Shown: one piece after another, positions 36,035 through 45,395 of the stretch
Position numbering within the stretch: the stretch's first letter is position 1
Layout of the letters: each line of letters opens with the position of its first letter
Origin: Chryseobacterium sp. CY350
GTDB lineage: Bacteria; Bacteroidota; Bacteroidia; Flavobacteriales; Weeksellaceae
Assembly (NCBI RefSeq): GCF_027945075.1
Contig: NZ_CP116034.1
Coordinates: forward strand, 3,472,001 to 3,536,000
DNA length: 64,000 bases
Reading direction: 5' to 3'
Position numbers and translations under genes: made by a program
Notes under the pieces: model-generated
Database searches by the model: none
Seen by the model: the letters and a program-made list of their open reading frames with translations, nothing else
What the model was told of the DNA's origin: nothing

Positions 36035-36107
36035 GACTCGGTAGCTCAGCTGGTAGAGCAATACACTTTTAATGTATGGGTCCTGGGTTCGAATCCCAGC
36101 CGGGTCA
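36035..36107 (+). tRNA. tRNA-Lys (anticodon TTT), copy 2
   Basis: Identical base for base to the tRNA-Lys at 35776-35848, including the four bases before it (gacc). It lies 69 nt after tRNA-Leu and presumably belongs to the same transcript. Confidence 0.95.
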
Positions 36108-36160
36108 CAAGTTTACTGAAAAGTAAATTTTTTTCATATTAATATTTTGTGATTTGGTGT

Positions 36161-36193
36161 TCAAAGGCTTCCTTCAGGAAGCCTTTGATTTTT
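36161..36193. terminator. Terminator of tRNA cluster and panC
   Basis: TCAAAGGCTTCC and GGAAGCCTTTGA form a perfect 12-bp stem with a 4-nt loop followed by TTTTT; it sits between the converging tRNA cluster and panC. Confidence 0.85.
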
Positions 36194-36207
36194 GGTACAT
36201 GTTTCAT

Positions 36208-37056
36208 TTAATCTAAATGCATATTGTCAATCAATCGTACACCGTCTACCATTACTACAATAAATGCTCTGTATGATTTGTCTTTGTAAAAAAAATCAGT
36301 TTCTTTTAAAGTCTTTTCATCAGCGATCAAAAAATATTCGAGTTGCATCCCTTTTTGATCGTCAAAAATATCTTGCACTCTGTTTTTAATCTCTGGTACA
36401 GAAACGGTTTTAAACCAATCATTCACTTTTGCTAGTGTTTCATAAATTACTTTAGAATCATCTCTGCGGTTTTCGGTGAGTCGTTGATTTCTTGAGCTTA
36501 AGGCGAGACCGTTCTTTGCTCTATATATTTCGACTCCTTTTATTTTAACAGGCAGGTTTTTTTTATCAACCATTTTTTTAATAATAGCCAATTGCTGATA
36601 ATCTTTATCTCCAAAATAGGCGTTGTTTGGTTTTACCTGTCTGAAAAGTTCTTCAACCACAGTTCCTACGCCATCAAAATGGCCGGGTCTCGATTTTCCT
36701 TCCATTTCATTTTCCAAGCCGTCAAAATCGTAGTGCTGGCTTTCTGCTTTTTCGGGATAAATATCCTGAATCTCCGGAATATAAACAGCATCTACCAATC
36801 CTGATTTTTTTAGAATTAAAATATCTCGGTTGGTATCTCTCGGGTATTTTTTTAAATCATCAGCATTATTAAACTGAGTAGGATTTACAAATATTGAAGA
36901 AATAACAAGATCATTTTCCGCTCGAGCCGCTTCGTATAAGGAAAGATGACCGTCATGCAAGGCACCCATCGTTGGCGCAAAGCCAATCTTTTTACCCATT
37001 TCTCTCTGTCTTTCAATAAAGTCTTGAAGTGTTTTTTTGTTTTTTAGAACTTCCAT
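36208..37056 (-). CDS. panC: Pantothenate synthetase
   Basis: A 282-residue enzyme of normal length. The nucleotide-binding motif is APTMGALHDGHLSLYEAAR (HxGH near residues 34-37), with FVNPTQFNNADDLKKYPR, the pantoate-contacting NAYFGDKDYQQLAIIKKMV and the KMSKS-equivalent LALSSRNQRL. It joins pantoate and beta-alanine with ATP to give pantothenate for CoA. It is transcribed divergently from the GT5-like gene, with a putative -7 element at 37077-37084. Confidence 0.95.
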   Translation of the reverse strand: MEVLKNKKTLQDFIERQREMGKKIGFAPTMGALHDGHLSLYEAARAENDLVISSIFVNPTQFNNADDLKKYPRDTNRDILILKKSGLVDAVYIPEIQDIYPEKAESQHYDFDGLENEMEGKSRPGHFDGVGTVVEELFRQVKPNNAYFGDKDYQQLAIIKKMVDKKNLPVKIKGVEIYRAKNGLALSSRNQRLTENRRDDSKVIYETLAKVNDWFKTVSVPEIKNRVQDIFDDQKGMQLEYFLIADEKTLKETDFFYKDKSYRAFIVVMVDGVRLIDNMHLD

Positions 37057-37076
37057 AGTTTATTTTAATAGCAATT

Positions 37077-37084
37077 CAAAAATA
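37077..37084 (-). promoter_or_regulatory. Putative -7 element for panC
   Basis: TATTTTTG on the minus strand matches TAnnTTTG, 20 nt upstream of the panC ATG; the -33 partner is weak. Confidence 0.4.
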
Positions 37085-37180
37085 CTAAATTATCTTATAT
37101 AAACTTTTAGGATTTGGCAGTTTGATCGTAGTGATTATCGTAAAAAAATGTTAATTACAATAATGTTGGATGTTTTTTTG

Positions 37181-37188
37181 TAATTTTG
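37181..37188 (+). promoter_or_regulatory. Putative -7 element for the GT5-like/DUF4270/glmS genes
   Basis: TAATTTTG matches TAnnTTTG and lies 37 nt before the ATG of the GT5-like gene. No good -33 TTTG at the usual distance. Confidence 0.4.
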
Positions 37189-37225
37189 CACATTAATGCA
37201 TTATTTAAAAATTATATAAAATTAT

Positions 37226-37996
37226 ATGCCCAATCAGAAAATACTGTACATTACCACCGAGATGTACCCTTATCAGGAAGATACAAATTTAGCAGCTGTG
37301 GTAAACAAAATGGCACTCAAAATGCACCAAGAAGGCAATGATGTAAGAGTTTTTATGCCACGATTCGGACAGATAAGTGAAAGAAAATTCCAGCTTCATG
37401 AGGTAATACGTCTTTCGGGAATGAATATTATCATCAATGATCTGGATCAACCTCTTATTATTAAAGTAGCTTCTCTTCCGGGAGAAAGATTACAGGTTTA
37501 TTTTATTGACAACGAAGAATACTTTAAAAGAAAACAATATTATTTTGACGATGAAGGTGTTGCCTTCCCAGATAATGACGAGCGTGCAATTTTCTTCGCG
37601 AGAGGCGTTATAGAAACAATCAAAAAGCTTAATTGGGTACCAGACGTTATTCATCTTAACGGTTGGATGGCTTCTTTTATTCCAGTATATCTTAAAACTT
37701 TCTATCAGTCTGATACTTATTTTAAAGATGCCAAAATTGTGCTTTCATTATACAATGAAAAGGATGCTCCTTTAGATCAAAGTATAGCACAAAAATTACA
37801 GTTCGACAATATTTCAGGTCTTGAAGCGTTGAATAATCCTAGCTTTCAGAGTTTTGTAATCGAAAGTATGAAATATGTGGATGAAGTAGTAAAAGGCGAC
37901 GAGTTTCTGGAAGGTGATTTAGATAAAGCTTTTAACGAAACTACTACATCAAAATCTGAGTATTTGGATGTAGATTCTATTAATAAATTATATTAA
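37226..37996 (+). CDS. Glycogen/starch synthase N-terminal domain-like protein, probably non-catalytic
   Basis: A 256-residue protein that aligns with only the first Rossmann domain of GT5 glycogen synthase (ILYITTEMYPYQEDTNLAAVV ... GNDVRVFMPRFG ... WVPDVIHLNGWMASFIPVYL). The ADP-glucose-binding K-T-G-G-L of true synthases, expected at residues 18-22, reads E-D-T-N-L, and the second GT-B domain is missing altogether. It is unlikely to make glycogen. The gene is followed directly by DUF4270, glmS and the gld genes, an order I recall from other flavobacteria, so a conserved non-enzymatic role, perhaps regulatory, is more likely than decay. Confidence 0.8.
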   Translation: MPNQKILYITTEMYPYQEDTNLAAVVNKMALKMHQEGNDVRVFMPRFGQISERKFQLHEVIRLSGMNIIINDLDQPLIIKVASLPGERLQVYFIDNEEYFKRKQYYFDDEGVAFPDNDERAIFFARGVIETIKKLNWVPDVIHLNGWMASFIPVYLKTFYQSDTYFKDAKIVLSLYNEKDAPLDQSIAQKLQFDNISGLEALNNPSFQSFVIESMKYVDEVVKGDEFLEGDLDKAFNETTTSKSEYLDVDSINKLY

Positions 37997-38006
37997 AAGA
38001 CATTTG

Positions 38007-39593
38007 ATGATGTACAATTTTAGAAAAACCTTCACCATACTTTCTTTGGTGATTTTCGGTGGTATGTTGGTTTATAATTGTGAACCAGACCCGGATTCTT
38101 TAGGTGAACAACTGTTTTTAGATGGAGCAGCAAACGAAAACGAAATAGCGTACGATGTTACCGCATTTAATATTGATAACAATGACAGTATAAGAAGTGA
38201 TGCTTCGAAATTAGGATTAGCTACCTTGGGAGCTTTTTCCGAAAGTCAGTTTGGGATGCAGAAAGCAGCTTATTACACACAGGTAAGGCTTCCTGCTTAC
38301 GATCCTGATTTTGGCGCAAGTGCAACGGTTGATTCTGTAGTATTAGTAATTAAGCCTATTTATGCTTCGGATTCTGTGACGACCACTACGGATGAAAATT
38401 ATATTTATCCGGAAGGTTCTGTCGCTGCGAAAAAAGTTATCAACAGATATCCTGCAACAAAATACGGAAGAACAAAATTTAACAATGGAAACTTAACGGT
38501 TAAAGTAAATGAAGTAACAGAATTTTTGAATGGATATAGCGATGTTGCTTACTCAAATAAAATTTATGGTAGTGATCTGGAATTAGGTTCGAAAACTTTT
38601 AATGGTTATGTAAATTCTGTTGCAATCACAAAAGATTCAGATAACAGCTCTATATTCACTTCTGAAGTAGGTTTCAGAATTCCTTTATCAGCAAGTTTCT
38701 TTAAAACAAAGATAATTGATAAAAAAGGGCAGCCGGAATTGAAAGATGTTTCAACTTTTATAAGATATTTCAGAGGATTGAAAGTTTCTGTAACTGATGT
38801 GGATGGTTATTTGGTTCAGTTCTCACCTTCAACCGTGGAATTGATTATGTATTATAAGTCTATTGATGCAGGTGCTACAGCAAGTACTCAAAAAAAATAC
38901 GCTTTCTCAATAGGAAACGGAAATGCTCATATAGGAAATTACATTTACGAACGAGCTAACTCGGCGGTAAAGCTTGCTAATTCAAATATTAACAGTACAA
39001 CAGGCGATGAAAAACTTTTCGCTCAAGGAATGGGAGGTAATTCTATTGGAATTAAATTTCCTGCCAAAACCATTCAAGAGTTAAGGACTTTGTATGAAAA
39101 AGATAAAGCAGCTATCATCAGTGCAAAAATCAGAATGTTTACAGATAAAGCTGCGTGGAGTAACCATCTGAAAAAGCCTACGGTCTTAACAATACTTCAA
39201 AAGGTTATGGATAAAACGGATCCTAATAAGATAACGACTAGCTTTACGAAAGATCTATTAACACTCGGGGCAACGCCTAATTTTGCTTATATTAAAGCAT
39301 ATGATTTAGATAAGAACCCTGCGTACTATGACTTTACGGTTACACAATCATTGAAAGATATTGTAGAATCTACGGATGGAACTTTGGATGATTATACGCA
39401 TAAATACTTCCGTATTGACGTTGGAAACTTCCTTCAGTCATCGACAGGAACTTCTCTTGCTGGTTATCAGTTTACATCAAGACCGTTTTCTCTAGACAGA
39501 GCTGTTTTTGTTGGAACAGATCCAAACAACCCGGATAAAGATCCGAGCAAGCCTTATGAAATTAAATTAAGAGTTACCTACGGTACAAAATAA
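38007..39593 (+). CDS. DUF4270 outer-membrane lipoprotein
   Basis: About 528 residues from the ATG at 38007 (ATG ATG occur in tandem; the second is also possible). The N-terminal signal FTILSLVIFGGMLVYNCEPD has a lipobox ending at the cysteine, followed by acidic residues. The family features are DSVVLVIKP near residue 110 and the terminal FSLDRAVFVGT ... YEIKLRVTYGTK. DUF4270 proteins are Bacteroidota lipoproteins of unknown function, predicted beta-rich and carbohydrate- or surface-related. It begins 10 nt after the GT5-like gene and ends 21 nt before glmS, so the three form one operon. Confidence 0.85.
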   Translation: MMYNFRKTFTILSLVIFGGMLVYNCEPDPDSLGEQLFLDGAANENEIAYDVTAFNIDNNDSIRSDASKLGLATLGAFSESQFGMQKAAYYTQVRLPAYDPDFGASATVDSVVLVIKPIYASDSVTTTTDENYIYPEGSVAAKKVINRYPATKYGRTKFNNGNLTVKVNEVTEFLNGYSDVAYSNKIYGSDLELGSKTFNGYVNSVAITKDSDNSSIFTSEVGFRIPLSASFFKTKIIDKKGQPELKDVSTFIRYFRGLKVSVTDVDGYLVQFSPSTVELIMYYKSIDAGATASTQKKYAFSIGNGNAHIGNYIYERANSAVKLANSNINSTTGDEKLFAQGMGGNSIGIKFPAKTIQELRTLYEKDKAAIISAKIRMFTDKAAWSNHLKKPTVLTILQKVMDKTDPNKITTSFTKDLLTLGATPNFAYIKAYDLDKNPAYYDFTVTQSLKDIVESTDGTLDDYTHKYFRIDVGNFLQSSTGTSLAGYQFTSRPFSLDRAVFVGTDPNNPDKDPSKPYEIKLRVTYGTK

Positions 39594-39614
39594 AAATAAA
39601 AAACTCAATAAATT

Positions 39615-41468
39615 ATGTGCGGAATTGTTGGTTATACAGGTTTTCAGGATGCCTACGATATAGTTATTAACGGACTTAGAAGGCTGGAATACAGAGGTTA
39701 TGACAGTGCCGGAATTGTTTTGGAAGGTGAGAATAATGCATTTGATGTTGAAAAAACCAAAGGTAAGGTTGATGATCTTGTAAGCATTTCGGGTAAACTG
39801 AAAGGTTTTGCGAAAGTGGGTATGGGTCATACTCGTTGGGCAACACATGGTGTACCAAGTGATAGAAACTCTCATCCCCATTTATCAAATAATGGGAAGA
39901 TTGCAATTGTTCATAATGGTATCATTGAGAATTATGATACAATAAAGATAATGCTTACCGAAAAGGGTTTTACTTTCAAGTCAGAAACTGATACCGAAAT
40001 TTTGGTAAATCTGATTCAGTACTTTATGGATGTAAATTCTGAAATAGACTTTCCAACAGCAGTAAGATATGCTTTAAATGAAGTTTATGGCGCATATGCT
40101 ATTACAGTAATGCACGAAGATTATCCGGGAGTTTTGGTTGTGGGAAGATTAGGTTCTCCTTTGGCTATAGGAATTGGTGATAAAGAATATTTCATTGCAT
40201 CTGATGCGTCTCCGTTTGTTGAATTTACAAAAGAAGCCATTTATTTGGAAGAAGGCCACATGGCTATTCTTTCTTTAGAAAATGGAGTTGATATAAGATC
40301 AATTAATGATAACTCTAAAATTGTTCCTGAAATTCAGGAGCTTAAATTGAATCTTGAACAGATTGAAAAAGGCGGATACGAACATTTTATGCTTAAAGAG
40401 ATCTTTGAACAGCCAAAATCAATCCATGACACGATGAGAGGTAGACTTCTTGTTGATGAAGGTATTATTAAGATGGCTGGTATTTGGGATCACCTTGAGA
40501 AATTCAAAAATGCGAACAAAATTACTATTATCGCTTGTGGTACATCATGGCACGCAGGTCTTATTGGTGAATATCTGATTGAAGAATTTGCGAGAATTCC
40601 TGTAGAAGTAGAATATGCTTCAGAATTTAGATACAGAAATCCTATTATTACAGATAAAGATGTAGTTATTGCAATTTCTCAGTCAGGCGAAACTGCAGAT
40701 ACAATGGCAGCTTTGAAGTTAGCTAAAGAAAAAGGAGCATTCATTTATGGTATTTGTAATGTCGTTGATTCATCGATTGCAAGAATTACAGATGCAGGTT
40801 CATACACACACGCAGGTCCTGAAATTGGCGTTGCTTCTACTAAAGCATTTACTGCCCAATTAACTATTCTTTCACTGCTTGCATTAAAATTAGGGAAGCA
40901 TAATGGTAACTTAGGAAACGCAGATTTTATGAGTCTTATTGCAGAATTAAATGCGATTCCTAAAAAAATCGAAGAAGTTCTAGAAGCTACTCATAAATTA
41001 ACTCAAAGTATTGCTAAGGATTTCATAGATGCTACTAATTTCCTTTATTTAGGAAGAGGTTACAACTATCCTGCAGCGCTGGAAGGAGCATTGAAACTTA
41101 AAGAAATTTCGTACATTCATGCAGAGGGATATCCAGCAGCAGAGATGAAGCATGGTCCTATCGCATTGATTGATGAAAATATGCCAATTGTTATTATTGC
41201 TCCTAAAAAAGGACATTACGACAAGATTGTAAGCAACGTACAGGAAATTAAAGCAAGAAAAGGGAAGGTAATTGCTGTGGTGAATAAAGGAGATACTCAG
41301 GTAAGTGCGATGGCCGATTATGTTATCGAAATTCCTGAAACATCAGAATGTTTCTCACCAATTGTTGCATCAGTTCCTTTACAATTATTAGCATATTATA
41401 TTGCAGTATATAGAGGCGCAAATGTAGATCAGCCAAGAAATCTTGCAAAATCTGTAACTGTAGAGTAA
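39615..41468 (+). CDS. glmS: Glutamine--fructose-6-phosphate aminotransferase
   Basis: A full-length 617-residue enzyme. The N-terminal nucleophile is Cys2 (MCGIVGYTGFQDAYD) of the glutaminase domain, followed by TRWATHGVPSDRNSHPH. Two SIS sugar-isomerase domains follow (ACGTSWHAGLIGEYLIEE and GRGYNYPAALEGALKLKE), and the C-terminus PRNLAKSVTVE closes over the active site. It makes glucosamine 6-phosphate, the first step to UDP-GlcNAc for peptidoglycan and LPS. It is the third gene of the GT5-like/DUF4270 unit and the last gene before gldK. No glmS ribozyme is seen upstream, and none is expected in this phylum. Confidence 0.96.
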   Translation: MCGIVGYTGFQDAYDIVINGLRRLEYRGYDSAGIVLEGENNAFDVEKTKGKVDDLVSISGKLKGFAKVGMGHTRWATHGVPSDRNSHPHLSNNGKIAIVHNGIIENYDTIKIMLTEKGFTFKSETDTEILVNLIQYFMDVNSEIDFPTAVRYALNEVYGAYAITVMHEDYPGVLVVGRLGSPLAIGIGDKEYFIASDASPFVEFTKEAIYLEEGHMAILSLENGVDIRSINDNSKIVPEIQELKLNLEQIEKGGYEHFMLKEIFEQPKSIHDTMRGRLLVDEGIIKMAGIWDHLEKFKNANKITIIACGTSWHAGLIGEYLIEEFARIPVEVEYASEFRYRNPIITDKDVVIAISQSGETADTMAALKLAKEKGAFIYGICNVVDSSIARITDAGSYTHAGPEIGVASTKAFTAQLTILSLLALKLGKHNGNLGNADFMSLIAELNAIPKKIEEVLEATHKLTQSIAKDFIDATNFLYLGRGYNYPAALEGALKLKEISYIHAEGYPAAEMKHGPIALIDENMPIVIIAPKKGHYDKIVSNVQEIKARKGKVIAVVNKGDTQVSAMADYVIEIPETSECFSPIVASVPLQLLAYYIAVYRGANVDQPRNLAKSVTVE

Positions 41469-41576
41469 ATAATACTTGCAAATAAAATAAATTTAGATTT
41501 TTTTCGTTATTCTAAAAAAAATCTTAAAAGTTTCTTAAAAAAATTATATATTTACGGCTTAATTATAAAAATTAAC

Positions 41577-42989
41577 ATGAAAAGGATATTTCTTTTATTA
41601 TTGTCTGCGTCGGTAGCATCGGTATCTTGTTCAGGTGGTGGATCTTCTTCTGTCGGGAAGCCAGGAACAAAAGGGGAATTGATACCTAGAGAAAAAACAA
41701 AATCATTTGTTGCAGAAAGACCTTATGGTATGGTTGCCATTCCTGGTGGATCTTTCGTTGCAGGTTTAGCTGATGTGGATTTCACGGACAGCCCTGAAAA
41801 AGCAGCTTTGAAAACGGTAACAGTTTCATCTTTCTTTATGGATGAAGCAGAAACTACAAATGCAGAATATAGGTTGTTCATCAACTATGTTAGAGATTCT
41901 ATTGCTAGAACCATGTTAGCAGAAGCTGCCGGAGAAGGTGGTGACGGTGGTGGTAAAGGTACTGGCATTGGAGATTATGCATACCTTGCTAAGAAAGAAG
42001 AGAATCTTACAGCATATCAAGAATATCTTGAAGGTGCAGGTGGTAGAGATGGTTTTGATGATACTAAAAGATTAGACTGGAAAATTCCGTTGCATTGGAA
42101 TACTTCTAAATATCCGGATGTAGAATATGCTGAAGTTTTAGAATCTATGTATTTACCAGCTTCTTCAAGAGTTGGAAGCGAAAGACTTCTTGATGTAAGC
42201 AAATTAAAATATAATTATAAATGGGGAGATATGGATGTTGCCCTTGCTGAAAACGAAAGAGGTGTGAATTACCTTAGAAGTGAAAGCATCGCAATTTATC
42301 CGGATACTACTGTTTGGGTGAAAGATTTTCATTTCACGTATAACGAGCCTTTATTTGAGCAGTATTTCTGGCATAAAGCCTACAAAGACTACCCTGTTGT
42401 TGGGGTAACTTGGGATCAGGCAAGAGCATATTGTAACTTCAGATCAAAATTAAAGTCTGATTATAACGAAAGTTTGAAAAGAAGAAAACAAAGACCATTA
42501 ACTTTCCGTCTTCCTACTGAAATGGAGTGGGAGTACGCTGCTAGAGGTGGTAAGCAAAATGCTACTTACCCTTGGGGTGGTCCTTACTTGATGGACGATA
42601 GAGGTTGTTATCTTGCAAACTTCAAGCCAAAAAGAGGTAATTACATGGAAGATGAGAAATTAGGTACTTATACTTATGCCGCTCCAGTAAAAAAATTCAA
42701 GAAAAACAGCTTCGGATTGTTTGATATGGCTGGAAACGTTGCCGAGTGGACTGAGTCTGCTTACAACAATTCATCATACGGTTTTTCTTCTACTCTGAAT
42801 CCTTCTACTAAAGATAAAGAAGATGCTAAAAGATCTGTAAGAGGTGGTTCTTGGAAAGATGTTGGATATATGTTGATGACTGGTTATAGAGATTACGAAA
42901 TGAAAGACTCTGCAAGAAGTTACATCGGATTCAGAACGGTACAGGATATCCCTGAAGCTGCTGTTAAAGCAAAAAGAATTAACAGATAA
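41577..42989 (+). CDS. gldK: Gliding motility / type IX secretion lipoprotein GldK
   Basis: A 470-residue lipoprotein with the lipobox SVSC at residues 16-19 followed by a Gly/Ser-rich linker. The rest is a formylglycine-generating-enzyme-like (SUMF1) fold: AIPGGSFVAGLADVDF, SFFMDEAETTNAEYRLFINYV, FRLPTEMEWEYAARGGK, FGLFDMAGNVAEWTESAY and GGSWKDVGYMLMTGYRDY. GldK forms, with GldN, a ring on the periplasmic side of the outer membrane around the SprA translocon (PorK/PorN in Porphyromonas). It is the first gene of gldKLMN. An unusual Gly-rich insertion (EGGDGGGKGTGIG) lies at about residues 121-133. Confidence 0.95.
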   Translation: MKRIFLLLLSASVASVSCSGGGSSSVGKPGTKGELIPREKTKSFVAERPYGMVAIPGGSFVAGLADVDFTDSPEKAALKTVTVSSFFMDEAETTNAEYRLFINYVRDSIARTMLAEAAGEGGDGGGKGTGIGDYAYLAKKEENLTAYQEYLEGAGGRDGFDDTKRLDWKIPLHWNTSKYPDVEYAEVLESMYLPASSRVGSERLLDVSKLKYNYKWGDMDVALAENERGVNYLRSESIAIYPDTTVWVKDFHFTYNEPLFEQYFWHKAYKDYPVVGVTWDQARAYCNFRSKLKSDYNESLKRRKQRPLTFRLPTEMEWEYAARGGKQNATYPWGGPYLMDDRGCYLANFKPKRGNYMEDEKLGTYTYAAPVKKFKKNSFGLFDMAGNVAEWTESAYNNSSYGFSSTLNPSTKDKEDAKRSVRGGSWKDVGYMLMTGYRDYEMKDSARSYIGFRTVQDIPEAAVKAKRINR

Positions 42990-43048
42990 GAATTCAATTA
43001 TTATTTCCCGAAACAATATTATTTTAACATTAAAAAAAACTAACTTAT

Positions 43049-43741
43049 ATGTTTAAGACTAAAGATGCTTGGATGAATTTCTTCTATTCATTCGGTGCTG
43101 CAATTGTAATTCTTGGAGCTTGGCTTAAAATTACTCACATCTCATTTGGCCCAATTAACGGTAACATTGCACTTACAGTAGGGCTTGTTACAGAGGCAAT
43201 TATCTTTATTATTTTCGCTTTTGACCCTCCAGCAGCTGAAGAGTCTTACCATTGGGAAAATGTTTATCCGGAATTATTAGATAAACATGCTAACCCAAAC
43301 CCTTTGCATTCTAATATTTCTTCTAAAAACGCAAATGCTCAATTTGCAGAATTAGAAAACTCTCTTTCTACTAAATTGGATAAAATGCTTCAGGATGCAA
43401 AACTTGATGTGCAGTTATTCGACAGATTGAGAACAGGAATTGATAAGTTTTCTAACTCTGTAGATCAGATTAACCAAACGGTTGATGTATCTGCATCTAC
43501 TCACAAATATAATGACCAGCTAAACAAAGCAGCTCAACACATGGAGAGCATGAACGCTTTGTATGCTATGCAATTGGAAAGCGGTCAGAGACAATCTGAT
43601 TTTGCTAAAAAATATGTTGAAGATATGCAGAAATCTGCTGAGCATTCTGAGAAGTTTAACCAAGAATTACAAGGTTTAACAACCAACTTAAATAGCTTGA
43701 ACAGAGTTTATGGTGGTATGTTAACTGCAATGAAGTCGTAA
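43049..43741 (+). CDS. gldL: Type IX secretion motor protein GldL
   Basis: A 230-residue inner-membrane protein with two N-terminal membrane helices (FFYSFGAAIVILGAWLKI and IALTVGLVTEAIIFIIFAF). E49, in the second helix (TEAIIF), is the position known in Flavobacterium johnsoniae GldL to be needed for proton flow. The rest is a cytoplasmic coiled-coil region. Five GldL around two GldM make the rotary motor that powers type IX secretion and gliding. It starts 59 nt after gldK and 40 nt before gldM. Confidence 0.96.
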   Translation: MFKTKDAWMNFFYSFGAAIVILGAWLKITHISFGPINGNIALTVGLVTEAIIFIIFAFDPPAAEESYHWENVYPELLDKHANPNPLHSNISSKNANAQFAELENSLSTKLDKMLQDAKLDVQLFDRLRTGIDKFSNSVDQINQTVDVSASTHKYNDQLNKAAQHMESMNALYAMQLESGQRQSDFAKKYVEDMQKSAEHSEKFNQELQGLTTNLNSLNRVYGGMLTAMKS

Positions 43742-43781
43742 TCCCAAACCATTAATTTAATAAAAAACTAAAGAAAAGAGA

Positions 43782-45374
43782 ATGGCAAAAGGAAAACAGA
43801 CTCCACGTCAGAAGATGATCAACCTAATGTATTTGGTGTTCATCGCAATGATGGCCCTAAACATTGATGTTGAAATTATCAGATCATATTACGATTCTAC
43901 AAGAGCATTAAATGAAACAAGACATTTGACTGAAGATAAAAATCAGGACATTTTTGAAGTTACTCTGGAAGCGAAAGCTCAACAGGTTCCTGATACTTAC
44001 GCTCAACCTTGGGAACAATACAAAGTTTTAAAAGGTAAGATCGACGGTCTTGTTGGTTCAGCTGAAGAAATTAAAGGTATTCTGAAGAAGAACTCAGAAT
44101 TCTTTGACAAAGATCCAAAGACTGGAAAAGATATGGATGTCAGTGAGAATTTTTCTGCACTGAATAACAATGAGGCAACTACAGAATATTTCTTTAAAGA
44201 AGGAGACGAAAATAGTCCGTCTGCAAAGGCCTTAGAGCTTAAAGGCAAAATGGATGAAGTGAGATCTTATATTGTTTCTACTTTTGGAAATAACCCACAG
44301 TTATTAAAATTAGTTGACAGAGCAAACAGATCTATTGTTGCGGAATATCCTCAAGGGAAATCTCCAAACGGTAAAACATGGTTTCAGAATAAATTCTATC
44401 ACCAGCCTCTTATCGCTGCGATTTCAAACTTGGAGATTATTCAGAATGATGCTAGAAATGTACAGTCTGATGCATTAGCATTAATGCTTCAGGAGAAAGT
44501 AGATGCGAGCATTAAGTTCAATCAATATGAAGCTATTGTTTCTGCACCATCTGACATTCAGTCTGGTAAGAAAGCTGAAGCAGTTATTATGTTAGGAACT
44601 TATTCTAACAGCAATAAAATCAGCATCAGTGGTGTAAGCAGACAGGAAAATGGTAAAGGATATCTTCCTTTAAATACCGGTGGTCTTGGTGAGAAGAAAA
44701 TTGGTGGAGTTATTACATTAACAGACGCTACAGGAAAAGCTCAGCAATTCCCTTTCACTCACACCTATAATGTGATTGCGGGTCCTCAGCAAGTGAAACT
44801 TGAACAAGGATTGATTCTTTCAGCTGATAAGATGAATGTAATGTATAGAGGATTAGAAAACCCAGTAACGGGATCTATTCTTGGTGCAGATAATTCAAAA
44901 CTGTCACTTTCAGCTCCTGGAGCAGTTGTAAAGAATACAGGTAAAGGTAAATGGAATGTGACACCTTCAGTAGGTAACACTATTAAATTGACTCTTTCCG
45001 GTACTGATCCAACAGGTAGAACCGTTTCTGAAGTATTTGAATATAGAATTAAAGGTATTCCGAAACCACAAGGACAGATTAGAGGTAAAGCAGTAAACTT
45101 TATGCCTGTAACATCAATTCCTAATCAGATTGTAGCAGCTACGTTACCTGATTTTGATTTCCCGGTTTCATTTACTGTAAACAGCTTTATTCTTAAACTT
45201 CCAGGAAGAGCAGGTACTATGATTCAAGGTAATTCTCTTTCTGCTGCAGAAGGATTGCTAAGAAACTTAAGAGCTGGTGATGTTGTTCAGATTTACGACA
45301 TTCAGGCAACTGCAACTGGTTTAGGAAATCAGAGATTGAAAGAAATTTCACCTGTGACAATTAATGTTCAATAA
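43782..45374 (+). CDS. gldM: Type IX secretion motor protein GldM
   Basis: A 530-residue protein with a single N-terminal membrane helix (MINLMYLVFIAMMALNID); R9 just before it is the residue thought to pair with GldL E49. The long periplasmic part is built of four domains (D1 helical, D2-D4 Ig-like: for example IVSAPSDIQSGKKAEAVIM and SGVSRQENGKGYLPL) and spans the periplasm to contact the GldK/GldN ring. GldM turns inside the GldL pentamer. The length is close to the family norm of about 510-530 residues. Confidence 0.96.
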   Translation: MAKGKQTPRQKMINLMYLVFIAMMALNIDVEIIRSYYDSTRALNETRHLTEDKNQDIFEVTLEAKAQQVPDTYAQPWEQYKVLKGKIDGLVGSAEEIKGILKKNSEFFDKDPKTGKDMDVSENFSALNNNEATTEYFFKEGDENSPSAKALELKGKMDEVRSYIVSTFGNNPQLLKLVDRANRSIVAEYPQGKSPNGKTWFQNKFYHQPLIAAISNLEIIQNDARNVQSDALALMLQEKVDASIKFNQYEAIVSAPSDIQSGKKAEAVIMLGTYSNSNKISISGVSRQENGKGYLPLNTGGLGEKKIGGVITLTDATGKAQQFPFTHTYNVIAGPQQVKLEQGLILSADKMNVMYRGLENPVTGSILGADNSKLSLSAPGAVVKNTGKGKWNVTPSVGNTIKLTLSGTDPTGRTVSEVFEYRIKGIPKPQGQIRGKAVNFMPVTSIPNQIVAATLPDFDFPVSFTVNSFILKLPGRAGTMIQGNSLSAAEGLLRNLRAGDVVQIYDIQATATGLGNQRLKEISPVTINVQ

Positions 45375-45395
45375 GATAATTTGTAAAATCATATT

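Noticed and set aside
35813..36142. A 109-codon open frame running through the tRNA cluster
   Set aside because: It lies across three well-folded tRNA genes and encodes their sequence; not a protein gene.
39500..39620. A glmS ribozyme upstream of glmS
   Set aside because: Only 21 bases separate the DUF4270 stop and glmS; there is no room and no matching fold.
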